This document shows positions 17,098-25,189 of a stretch of DNA of 64,000 nt, piece by piece (the first letter of the stretch is position 1; every line of letters starts with the position of its first letter). The notes beneath the pieces were generated by a model, which made no database searches, was not told where the DNA came from, and saw nothing but the letters and a program-made list of their open reading frames with translations. The translations under genes and the position numbers were made by a program. The stretch is from Streptomyces erythrochromogenes (lineage in GTDB: Bacteria; Actinomycetota; Actinomycetes; Streptomycetales; Streptomycetaceae): the NCBI RefSeq assembly GCF_036170895.1, contig NZ_CP108036.1, positions 2,294,001-2,358,000 of the forward strand, read 5' to 3'.

Positions 17098-18912
17098 ATG
17101 GCCCACGAGTACCCGGAGTTCCGGCTGCGTCTGCCCAACGGTGACGGCATCGAGCGGGCACGCGGGGTGCTGCTGGACGAGACGGGGACGAACGGGAGCC
17201 GCAAGTTCCTCGTACGGGCCGGTTCTCCTGCTCGCGTTCACGTCATGCCGTCGCTCGGCAAGCACTTCAAGGCGCCGGCCAAACGCCGTGAGGAGCTCAG
17301 GGCGCAGGGCGTGCTCGTGCCCTCGCCGCGCTGGCCCGGATGGCTGGAGCTGACCGAGGACGTCGTGTTCGGCTCGCCGTCCTTCGCGGCCGTGGTCATG
17401 GTCGGGGCCCCGCGCAACGGGTGGGAGGAGTGGCGGACCGAGGACGACGGTCCGCTGTCCGACTACATGTCCGGGGTGCGAACAGGCCCCAACCGGCCCT
17501 GGCTCGTCCGCGGTTCCAACGTCACCGGGCTCGACCTCGTACAGCGCCTCTGGCTGCCGGAAGGGCGCGTCACCCTGGCCGCGTCCAGGTTGAGGCAGGG
17601 CTTGAGGGAAGGCGTCAGCAAGGACGAGCTGCGCACCTTGGTCCAGGAGGACTACGAGTCGACTGCGACCTACAGCCAGAAGCAGCAGCTCGTCGAGGAT
17701 CTGCACGCCTTCCTGTCCCGCATGAAGCCGGGCGACAGCGTGTGCACGATCTCCGGCGGCAGGCTGTACGTAGGCGAGATCACCGGTGAGGCCGAGCACT
17801 CCGGCTCCGAGGACCGGCGGTCCAACCTCCGCCGACCGGTCGAGTGGCAGCCGATCGGATTCCCGTACGAGGATCTTCCGGAAGAACTGCAGCAGAAGCT
17901 GTCCGTCCAGCACGACGTCGTCGACCTCACCTCGGTGCAGGCCCATGTCGATGGCCTCGGCCTCACCGACCAGGAGCTCGCGGAGGAAGCGGAGGCGATA
18001 GAGCGTGACCCGGGCGCGGAGGTGCCCGCGCTGACCGCCCGGCGGGAGCTGGAGCTGCCCGAGCCGACGGAGGACCTGGCAGCCGAGCTCCTGGTGCACG
18101 ACCCCGCATGGCTGCGTGAAGTACGCGATCTGCTCTGGGACGAGCGACAGCTCGTGCTGTACGGCCCGCCCGGAACCGGCAAGACCTATCTGGCGCTGAA
18201 GTTGGCCGAGTTCCTCGGCGGCGGCCCCGAACAGGTCAAGCTCGTACAGTTCCACCCGTCCTACGCGTATGAGGACTTCTTCGAGGGCTTCCGGCCGCAG
18301 GAGGACCCCCGGACTCGCGAGGTAGCCTTCCGGCTCACCGCCGGCCCGCTGCGCGAGCTGGCCGATCTGGCCTCCCGCGAGGGCAACCGTCACGTCCCGC
18401 ACTTCCTGATCATCGATGAGATCAACCGCGCAAACCTCGCGAAGGTGTTCGGCGAGCTGTACTTTCTGCTGGAGTACCGGAACAAGTCCGTCCGGCTCAC
18501 CTACTCCGGTGACGACTTCGCTCTGCCACCGAACCTGTTCGTCATCGGCACCATGAACACCGCGGACCGTTCGATCGCCCTGGTCGACGCGGCCATGCGG
18601 CGACGCTTCGCCTTCGTCGAGCTCTCACCGCGCACCGAACCGACGAGCGGACTGCTGCGTCGCTGGCTCGCGCAGGCGGGCCGCGGCAGCGAGCCGGCCG
18701 AGCTGCTCGATGCACTCAACGCCCGGGTCGACGACGCCGACTTCCGCATCGGGCCCTCGTATCTGATGAAGAGGGGTGTCTACCGGGAGGGCGGGCTGGA
18801 GCGCACCTGGCGGACCAAGATCCTCCCGTTGCTGGAGGAACACCACTACGGCGAGGGTGTCGACGTCCAGAAGCGGTACGGCCTTGCAGCGCTTCGGGAA
18901 TCGCTCGGGTGA
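17098..18912 (+). CDS. mcrB: McrB-type AAA GTPase with DUF4357-like N-terminus
   Basis: A 604-residue protein. The N-terminal part includes ERARGVLLDETGTNGSRKFLV, resembling DUF4357, a domain found with restriction proteins; the region to about 330 would be the DNA-recognition part. The AAA+ motor has Walker A GPPGTGKTY at 356-364, LIIDEINRANLAK at about 438-450 and MNTADRSI at 486-493, the last being the guanine-recognition motif typical of McrB GTPases. It partners with the overlapping mcrC and translocates DNA in GTP-dependent restriction of modified cytosine-containing DNA in Escherichia coli; the base specificity here is unknown because the N-terminal domain differs from that of E. coli McrB. 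Confidence 0.9.
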   Translation: MAHEYPEFRLRLPNGDGIERARGVLLDETGTNGSRKFLVRAGSPARVHVMPSLGKHFKAPAKRREELRAQGVLVPSPRWPGWLELTEDVVFGSPSFAAVVMVGAPRNGWEEWRTEDDGPLSDYMSGVRTGPNRPWLVRGSNVTGLDLVQRLWLPEGRVTLAASRLRQGLREGVSKDELRTLVQEDYESTATYSQKQQLVEDLHAFLSRMKPGDSVCTISGGRLYVGEITGEAEHSGSEDRRSNLRRPVEWQPIGFPYEDLPEELQQKLSVQHDVVDLTSVQAHVDGLGLTDQELAEEAEAIERDPGAEVPALTARRELELPEPTEDLAAELLVHDPAWLREVRDLLWDERQLVLYGPPGTGKTYLALKLAEFLGGGPEQVKLVQFHPSYAYEDFFEGFRPQEDPRTREVAFRLTAGPLRELADLASREGNRHVPHFLIIDEINRANLAKVFGELYFLLEYRNKSVRLTYSGDDFALPPNLFVIGTMNTADRSIALVDAAMRRRFAFVELSPRTEPTSGLLRRWLAQAGRGSEPAELLDALNARVDDADFRIGPSYLMKRGVYREGGLERTWRTKILPLLEEHHYGEGVDVQKRYGLAALRESLG

Positions 18913-20330
18913 GCCGGGTCGTCGAACTCGTCGAGCACGCCCCCGCGCGCTCCGTCCCCCTGCCGGAGGAAATCGGACGAGCCCTGGCGGCAGGGAACAT
19001 GGTGGACGCTGCCCCGGATCCGTATCTCCCGGGGCGCTGGTCGCTGCGAGCCGGTAGCAGAGTCGGCGCGATGACCTACACCGCGCCGGACGGCACCCGG
19101 GTCACCGTGCGCGTCACCTCCAAGGTCCCCATCGCCCGCCTGTTCTTCCTCCTCGGCTACGCCCTGAAGCCTGACGACATCTGGCGGGAAGGGAGCGTGG
19201 AAGTCGCCGAGCACAGAGATCTCTTGCCCGCCTTCGCCCACACCGTGGAACGACAGGTGGACCGGGCTCTGCGGCAGGGGCTTCTTCAGGGCTACCGAGC
19301 GGCAGAAGAGTCCTCTCTCGTCGTGCGCGGTCGCATCCGGGAGTCCGAGCAGATCCGAAGGCGGTTCGGCGCCACGCTGCCGATCGAGGTCGCCTTCGAC
19401 GAGTTCACCACCGACATCGCGGAGAACCGCATCCTGCGCGCAGCCTTGGAGCGCCTGCTGCGAGTGCCCGGTGTGACGACCGGTGTACGCCGCCGCCTCC
19501 ACCACCAGCGGGCCCGACTCGCCGATGCGGCCGTACTGGTGCGCGGGCAGCCGCTGCCGAAGTGGCAGCCCACGCGCCTCAACGCCCGATACCACCAGGC
19601 GCTTCACCTGGCCCGTGTCGTCCTGGACGGCGCATCGGCCGAGCATGCCGCCGGCGGACTGCGCGTCGACGGGTTCCTCTTCGACATGAACAAGCTCTTC
19701 GAGGACTTCGTGACCGTGGCACTACGGGAGGCCTGCCGCTCCCGCGGCCTTGTGGCCCGGCTCCAGGAGCCGCACCACCTCGACGAGGCCGCCGCAATCC
19801 GGATGAAACCCGACCTCGTGCTGTACGGGCCGGGCGGAGCCCTGTGCGCTGTGGTGGACGCTAAATACAAGGCCGAGAAGCGGGACGGGTTCCCCGACGC
19901 CGACCTGTATCAGATGCTCGCGTACTGCACCGCTTTGGGCCTGCCGTCAGGCCACCTCGTGTACGCCAAGGGCAACGCGGCACACGCGGCCCACACCGTG
20001 CGCCATGCCGGCATCGTCATCCACCAGCACACCCTCGATCTCCACCAGGATCCCCCCGGGCTGCTGGCGGACATCGAGGAGGTGGCCGACCTGCTGATCA
20101 GCACGCCGCACGGCGGAGGCCGGCTCGGAATCGCCGTATTCCACAAGTCCGGCCCTCGCGAGGTCGGCAACACTGACGGACGGGCCGTCCAGAGCGCCAG
20201 CGCCTTCTCCTCGACAAGTGAAGTAGCAGCACGGCCAGTCGACGGGCCTGTTGCGTCAAATCCCGTGGCAGACGGTCGTACTCGGTGGCACAGTCGCGAT
20301 GTGATTCTCAGACGTAGCGGCCCGGGGTGA
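18909..20330 (+). CDS. mcrC: McrC-type nuclease subunit
   Basis: A 473-residue protein with a GTG start inside the mcrB stop (GTGA), indicating coupling. The middle (FLLGYALKPDDIW, VRGRIRESEQIRR, EFTTDIAENRILRAAL) is the McrC fold. The PD-(D/E)XK nuclease is visible: MKPDLVLYG with Asp302, then VVDAKYK with Asp317 and Lys319. McrC stimulates McrB GTPase and cuts DNA. The last 60-70 residues (from about ISTPHGGGRLG) are low in structure and unlike the family, and the final codons overlap an antisense methylase remnant, so the natural C-terminus was probably replaced by unrelated sequence; this tail may be dispensable. Confidence 0.88.
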   Translation: MSRVVELVEHAPARSVPLPEEIGRALAAGNMVDAAPDPYLPGRWSLRAGSRVGAMTYTAPDGTRVTVRVTSKVPIARLFFLLGYALKPDDIWREGSVEVAEHRDLLPAFAHTVERQVDRALRQGLLQGYRAAEESSLVVRGRIRESEQIRRRFGATLPIEVAFDEFTTDIAENRILRAALERLLRVPGVTTGVRRRLHHQRARLADAAVLVRGQPLPKWQPTRLNARYHQALHLARVVLDGASAEHAAGGLRVDGFLFDMNKLFEDFVTVALREACRSRGLVARLQEPHHLDEAAAIRMKPDLVLYGPGGALCAVVDAKYKAEKRDGFPDADLYQMLAYCTALGLPSGHLVYAKGNAAHAAHTVRHAGIVIHQHTLDLHQDPPGLLADIEEVADLLISTPHGGGRLGIAVFHKSGPREVGNTDGRAVQSASAFSSTSEVAARPVDGPVASNPVADGRTRWHSRDVILRRSGPG

Positions 20331-20373
20331 GATCCACGGCGTCGTCGAGCAGCTCGTTCAACGGTACGTCGAC
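20308..20373 (-). pseudogene. Remnant of an N-6 DNA methylase C-terminus
   Basis: On the minus strand this segment encodes VPLNELLDDAVDLTPGRYV followed by a stop. The DLTPxR(Y/H)(V/L) ending after a PLxxLLDD element is what I recall from actinobacterial N-6 adenine-methylase/type I-like proteins. Upstream of it the frame degenerates into Arg-rich sequence without methylase motifs, so only a scrap remains. It overlaps the last 23 bases of mcrC. The assignment rests on a short match and is tentative. Confidence 0.3.
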
Positions 20374-20654
20374 CGTCTGATCGGACCTCGAGGTCCGCCG
20401 ACAGCGTCCGGCCCATCGGCCGGCCAACCGGTCGTACAGCCGCCTCGGCATGCGTGGCTCGCCGCGGGGCGGCTCGGATGCCTCGCGAGTATGCCGCACC
20501 GGCTACGGCAGCATGCAGTTTTGTTTCTATGTCGCGTCGGCCGCCCGCTGTCCTGTGTACGGCGCCCGGCCCATGGTGTCGAACCATGCCTCGCCGAGGT
20601 CACGATGCGTCCGCGACCGTACGGTCTGTCAGGGTGCACGGATAACCTGTCGCC
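20331..20654. other. Gene-free interval downstream of mcrC
   Basis: About 320 bp. It starts with the methylase remnant on the minus strand (to 20373) and ends with the promoter of the next gene (TAACCT at 20643). Between them no coding region, insertion-sequence ends or strong hairpin was found; it looks like a scar from deletion or replacement in the island. Confidence 0.45.
20643..20648 (+). promoter_or_regulatory. TAACCT -10 box before the chaperone module
   Basis: TAACCTGTCGCCGTG places the hexamer six bases before the GTG at 20655 with no ribosome site, so the transcript is probably leaderless. The sequence is nearly the same as TAACCTGTGGCCATG before the regulator at 5082. Confidence 0.4.
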
Positions 20655-22358
20655 GTGTACGACATGACAGATGCGGTCGCCGCTCGTCAGGCGGCAAAGG
20701 CAGCCGAACGCGAGCGGTTGACCCGGGCGCAGGAACGCCGGGAAGGACGAGACCCCACTGCCGTGAGCGGTTTCGTGCAGCGCAAGTGGCGGTGGCTCGG
20801 TGTCGGGGGCAACGAAGCAGTCGAAGCCGTGCTGGACATGCTCACGGAGACGGCCACCGCCACCGGGATAGCTGAGCCGGACAAGGCTGTGCTCCTCCGG
20901 GCGCTGGAAGGGGATCCTGACCGAGTGGAGCTGTTGCCCGCCGTCCGCTCGGGCCTTGCCCTCCTTCCGCCGGCCTCGGTACTGGGGCACATGCGCAACC
21001 TGTGGTCGGCCGGGGTGCAATGGCTCACCGAGGCCGGCCTGGAGCGGTGCCGATTGCTGTGCTCGACAGCGCCCAGCCTGGACCTCGTCAGCACCCGGTC
21101 CCACGCGGTTACGGGCGGTCCCGCCTTCTCCCTCTTCGCCACCGCCGCCACCCGGGGCGCAGTGCCCCTGCCGAACCGGTTCCTGGACGAGCTGCTCCCG
21201 TGGGCTCCCCTGACCGTCCTCGACGATCTCGTCGATCGCGGCGGGCTGCTTGCCGAGGACACGCCCTGGATGGCGCGGGATGCGCGGGAGGCTCTCTACC
21301 TGCGCGCACGGCTCGCGCCGGAGAAGATCACCGAGGAGGAGGCGTCGACGCTCGGCTGGCAGGGCTTCCTGCGTCGACAGTCCTTCTTGCGCGGTGAGCC
21401 ACTCACACGGCAGGAGCCGGACGACGTGTGGGATCTGCTGTACGACGTCGTCCTGGACGGCGACCTGTCGGTGTTCGACGCACTCGACGCGGCGCTGCCC
21501 CGTACCCAGCAGATCGAACTGCGCGATCTCAAGTCGGGTGCTCTTTCGGGACAGTGGCCGACTGCCTTCGGCGAGGACCCTGGGCTGTGGCGGCTGATGG
21601 CCGCCCTGTGGGAACCACGGGAGACCGTCGATGCCGGCCGCAGTACCTTCTACGCCCTCGTCGCGGTGCAGCGGGCATACGATGCGGCCAAGACAGGCGA
21701 CCTGGAGGCTGCTGCCCGTCAGGCGCAGTCGCTGGCGCGCGGCGGCAGCAACAGCCGGAGGATCGCGGCGGAGCTCGTGCAGGAAGGCTGTGCTCTCGCC
21801 GCCTACGCGGCCGCCGTGCAGAGTGAGAACGCCGAGTCACCCTCGGCCAGGGACAAACTGCTCGACTCTGCGGAGAAGTACGCGGAGATGGCCGCGGCTC
21901 ACGGAAGCTCCGTTGCCGAACGCAACCTCAGGCTCCTGCGTGCGTGGCGGGAGACGAAACGGAACAACCGAGGCCGGTTCAGTAATCCCTTCCTCGAAAT
22001 CGGCCTGGATCACGGCGCCGATGCGTGGGAGGAACGCTGCCGAGAGGTGTTCCGCCGACACGAAGGCGACACCAGAGCCCAATCCGCCCTGAACATGGCC
22101 GAGGAACGCATCCGAGGAGCCCTGCGCAGTGAGGCGGGCTGGGACGTCTTCTACCAGCTGCCGCTGGACCCATCGCGCTATCTGATGCCCTCCCAGGTAC
22201 CGGAGCATCTCGTGCCGCCGGTGGAGGCCCTGACACGCCGGACGCCGGTGACGAGTGGTGGGGAGCTGGAAACCATTCGTGCCCGTGCCGCCGTCGAACT
22301 CCTCGACGACTTCCGCAGCACCGCTCCCCACCTCGACCGCCACAGCTCCGCGCGATGA
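20655..22358 (+). CDS. Unknown protein heading the Hsp70 operon
   Basis: A 567-residue protein with a probable leaderless GTG start (an ATG three codons later is an alternative). The N-terminus is a charged helix (AAKAAERERLTRAQERREGR). The remainder is largely alpha-helical with Ala-rich repeats (DLEAAARQAQSLARGG, ALAAYAAAVQ, DSAEKYAEMAAAHGSS) that look like a TPR/Sel1-type solenoid, and ends in a variable tail. No enzymatic motif is seen. It is followed after 55 bp by a GrpE-like gene and then an Hsp70 fusion, so it may be a substrate adaptor or cochaperone; this is inference from position only. Confidence 0.7.
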   Translation: MYDMTDAVAARQAAKAAERERLTRAQERREGRDPTAVSGFVQRKWRWLGVGGNEAVEAVLDMLTETATATGIAEPDKAVLLRALEGDPDRVELLPAVRSGLALLPPASVLGHMRNLWSAGVQWLTEAGLERCRLLCSTAPSLDLVSTRSHAVTGGPAFSLFATAATRGAVPLPNRFLDELLPWAPLTVLDDLVDRGGLLAEDTPWMARDAREALYLRARLAPEKITEEEASTLGWQGFLRRQSFLRGEPLTRQEPDDVWDLLYDVVLDGDLSVFDALDAALPRTQQIELRDLKSGALSGQWPTAFGEDPGLWRLMAALWEPRETVDAGRSTFYALVAVQRAYDAAKTGDLEAAARQAQSLARGGSNSRRIAAELVQEGCALAAYAAAVQSENAESPSARDKLLDSAEKYAEMAAAHGSSVAERNLRLLRAWRETKRNNRGRFSNPFLEIGLDHGADAWEERCREVFRRHEGDTRAQSALNMAEERIRGALRSEAGWDVFYQLPLDPSRYLMPSQVPEHLVPPVEALTRRTPVTSGGELETIRARAAVELLDDFRSTAPHLDRHSSAR

Positions 22359-22413
22359 CCACTCCGGCATCCGCGATCTGATCCACCGCCCGAACCGAAC
22401 GAAGCAGAGCCTG

Positions 22414-23040
22414 ATGCCTCCCAAGAAGAAGATCCCCAAGAGGGAGCGTTCCCACCGCCCGTGCCCCGCCTGCGGCCAAACGCAACCCGGCGCGACTGCG
22501 AAGGAAGCACCGCACAAGCCCGGGGGCTTGAGGCGTCGTCGGGAACGCAGCTCCGAGCTTCCGGCCCCGTCGACCGACGTCGCCGGAATTCCGGCCGCGC
22601 CCGATCCGATCGACGCGATATCGGTGATCAAGGGGGTGACGAGTCGACTGCCCGACGCCCTGAAGGCCGCCGAGATCGGCAATGCGCCTTCGTCCAGCTC
22701 CCTCGCCGCCGCCGTACGCAGGGCAGTCCTGGACGAGTTCCGCACGCGTGCCCAGTTCACCGGCCGCCTCGCCGAGATCGATGCACTGCTCCGATCCCGG
22801 GCCGGAGACAGCAGCGAAGCCGTCGAGAGCGCGATGTCCGACCACCTGCGCGAACTTCGACTGCTCCGAGTGACGGAGCCCGAAGAGAGCGACCGCTTCG
22901 TGGTGACCGAGGGCGAGGGAGACACCTTCGAACTACTGAGCCCGGCATACGTCGACGAGCTGACCGGGAAGGTCGTTCTCGCGGGACAACTGCGGCGTGT
23001 CGCCGCCCCCGCGGGTGTCAATGGGGGGGAAGAGGCATGA
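22414..23040 (+). CDS. GrpE-like nucleotide exchange factor (probable)
   Basis: A 208-residue protein starting MPPKKKIPKRERS. A CPACGQ pair near residue 18 is followed by a disordered Pro/Arg stretch. The helical middle (SLAAAVRRAVLDEFRTRAQ, GRLAEIDALLRS) and the end (VTEGEGDTFELLSPAYVDEL, then LAGQLRRVAAP) match the helix-plus-small-beta layout of GrpE; the last section parallels the GrpE ending of the type EVLRPGY...RVLRPAxVVVA. It overlaps the start of the Hsp70 gene by ATGA, as expected for a dedicated exchange factor. Sequence identity to classical GrpE is low, hence moderate confidence. Confidence 0.6.
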   Translation: MPPKKKIPKRERSHRPCPACGQTQPGATAKEAPHKPGGLRRRRERSSELPAPSTDVAGIPAAPDPIDAISVIKGVTSRLPDALKAAEIGNAPSSSSLAAAVRRAVLDEFRTRAQFTGRLAEIDALLRSRAGDSSEAVESAMSDHLRELRLLRVTEPEESDRFVVTEGEGDTFELLSPAYVDELTGKVVLAGQLRRVAAPAGVNGGEEA

Positions 23041-25115
23041 CGGCGACAGGAATCGACTTCGGGACCACCAACTCCGTGGCCGCCCAGTGGAACGGCGAAT
23101 ACGTCGAGGTACTGGAGATCGGTGGGCAGGGGCTCGATGCCAACTGGCGGCGGAAGGGGTTCGAGCTGCTCTATCCGTCGGTCGTGGGAACCAGCTCCCT
23201 ACGGCCGGGCACGCTGTTCGGCTGGGAGGCCAAGCTCCGCTCCGAGCAGGCCGTCGAAGCGTGCAAGCGGATGCTGCGCGAGGAACCGTTCGTCAGCCTG
23301 GGCGGTCAGAGGTTCGCCGCCACCACGGCCGCGGCCGGCGTCTTCCACGCCATCACAGGAGCTGCGGAGGAGGAAGCCGCCACCGAGATCCGCGAAGCCG
23401 TCATCACCGTTCCCGCCAACGCGACCGGAGCAGCCCGCTTCCGGACGCGTGAGGCCGCGCGTGCCGCCGGGATCTCGGTCCGCACCCTGCTGAACGAACC
23501 GACAGCCGCGGCCATCGCCTACGCACACGAGATGGAAATCGACGGTGAGTTCCTGGTCTTCGACTGGGGTGGCGGCACCATGGACGCCACCCTGCTGCTG
23601 CACGACGACGGCTTCTTCGACGAAAAGGCGAGCCGAGGCGTCAACCGACTCGGCGGTCTGGAGATCGACGCCCGGCTGCGTCGCCTGGTCCTCCAGCGGG
23701 CCCCCGCACGGGGTCAGTGGAGCGACTCGGAGAAGCGGAAGTTCGCCCTCGACATCGAGCGGGCCAAAATCCTTCTCTCCCACCAGGAATCGGTCGACGT
23801 CCATACTCCCGACGGGGCCGTCGTCACGATCGGACAGGACGAGTTCGCCGAAGCCATACAGGACCTCATCAGCCGAGCGCTCGACCCGGTCGAGGAATGT
23901 CTGGAGCAGGCTCGGATCGACCCGCGGGACCTCACCGCGGTCCTGATGATCGGCGGAAGCAGCCAGATTCCCGCCGTACGCGCGGCGGTGTCGGAGGCAC
24001 TGGACTGCGAGCTCGTCGATACCGCGTTGTGCGACCCCATGACCGCGGTGGCCGAAGGAGCGGCCATCACGGCAGCCGCCATGGACGGCGAGCTGAAGAG
24101 CATCATCCGCGTGGTCAACACGCATGCCCTCGGCACCATCACCAAGGACCGCGAGGGCAGACGGAACTTCAGCGCGCTCATCGACCGGAACCAGCGTCTG
24201 CCGCAGCAGCGCGTGAAGTCGTACGAGCCGACCAGGGACAACGTCTCCGAGCTGACCGTGGAGGTTTGGGAGGGTGACCCGGACCGTGAGGTCGACCACC
24301 CGGACAACGTGAAGCTGACGGACCTCGTCCTCACGTACCCGCGGCGCGGCAAGGCCGAGGACGGAATCTTCGACCTGGAGTACACCTACAGCAAGGAAGG
24401 CCTGTTGACCGTCAGGGCCACTCTCCAAAAAACCGGTGAGGTGGTCCTCGACGGGGAGGTGAAGGTCTTCGGGGACGGGAACGTCCTGCCCGAGGTGCAG
24501 AACGAGCTCAATCGCCTGATCAACCTCGTCACGCCGGTCCGGCAGACCCCCGTGCCACCGCATCCGCGGCACGGCGGACCGGACGGCCGAACGGTCAGCG
24601 CTCCCAAGCCCACTCCCCCACGGTCTTCACCCCGGACTGCAGACTCCGGCACGTCTGCGCTGGTGGTGGATGGCTCCAACCTCGCCTGGAACGGAAGGCC
24701 TCCCCGCGCGGCCGGCGGCAGGCCGAGCTTCGCGGCCCTGGAGGCCGCCATCCGATCCCTGCAGTTCAAGCATCATGGCCGTGACATCCATGTGGTGGTC
24801 GATGCCACGCTGCGCCACGACGTGGCCGCCGAAGAGCGCCCCCGGGTGGAAGCCGCGATCGCCGACGGGAAGGTCGTCCAGCCTCCGGCAGGCACCGAAG
24901 GCAGGGGGGACGCGCTGGTGATCAGCATCGCCGAGGAAGTCGGCGGGGTCATCATCTCCAACGACAACTTCGCACCGTTCCAGAAGGCGAACCCCTGGCT
25001 CCGCGACGCGGGCCGGGTGTTGGGAGCCACGTACTCACAGGGAGTGTGGGTCTTCAACCGTCGCGTACCGAACCCGGCAACGCCGGCACGGCCGAGGACG
25101 ACACGCTCGAATTGA
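23037..25115 (+). CDS. Hsp70-family chaperone fused to a NYN/Zc3h12a-like RNase domain
   Basis: A 692-residue protein. The ATPase domain has GIDFGTTNS at the N-terminus, NEPTAAAIAYA, FDWGGGTMDATLL and MIGGSSQIPAVRAA, that is both phosphate loops and the adenosine motif. A short substrate-binding beta domain follows (about 365-500); the helical lid is missing. After a Pro-rich linker (about 505-538), residues 541-680 form a PIN/NYN-type domain: ALVVDGSNLAW (Asp545, Asn548), IHVVVDATL (Asp589), EGRGDALVI (Asp625) and IISNDNFAPF (Asp643), the acidic set of Zc3h12a/N4BP1-like ribonucleases. The fusion suggests a client-controlled RNase. The start overlaps the GrpE-like gene. RNase activity is inferred from the motifs. 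Confidence 0.85.
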   Translation: MTATGIDFGTTNSVAAQWNGEYVEVLEIGGQGLDANWRRKGFELLYPSVVGTSSLRPGTLFGWEAKLRSEQAVEACKRMLREEPFVSLGGQRFAATTAAAGVFHAITGAAEEEAATEIREAVITVPANATGAARFRTREAARAAGISVRTLLNEPTAAAIAYAHEMEIDGEFLVFDWGGGTMDATLLLHDDGFFDEKASRGVNRLGGLEIDARLRRLVLQRAPARGQWSDSEKRKFALDIERAKILLSHQESVDVHTPDGAVVTIGQDEFAEAIQDLISRALDPVEECLEQARIDPRDLTAVLMIGGSSQIPAVRAAVSEALDCELVDTALCDPMTAVAEGAAITAAAMDGELKSIIRVVNTHALGTITKDREGRRNFSALIDRNQRLPQQRVKSYEPTRDNVSELTVEVWEGDPDREVDHPDNVKLTDLVLTYPRRGKAEDGIFDLEYTYSKEGLLTVRATLQKTGEVVLDGEVKVFGDGNVLPEVQNELNRLINLVTPVRQTPVPPHPRHGGPDGRTVSAPKPTPPRSSPRTADSGTSALVVDGSNLAWNGRPPRAAGGRPSFAALEAAIRSLQFKHHGRDIHVVVDATLRHDVAAEERPRVEAAIADGKVVQPPAGTEGRGDALVISIAEEVGGVIISNDNFAPFQKANPWLRDAGRVLGATYSQGVWVFNRRVPNPATPARPRTTRSN

Positions 25116-25189
25116 CGAGGCACGGACTGCCGCCACCGCGGTGCCCGGCGGTCCACGCCGGAGTGCGCAGTGCAGTGCGGTGGCGGGCC

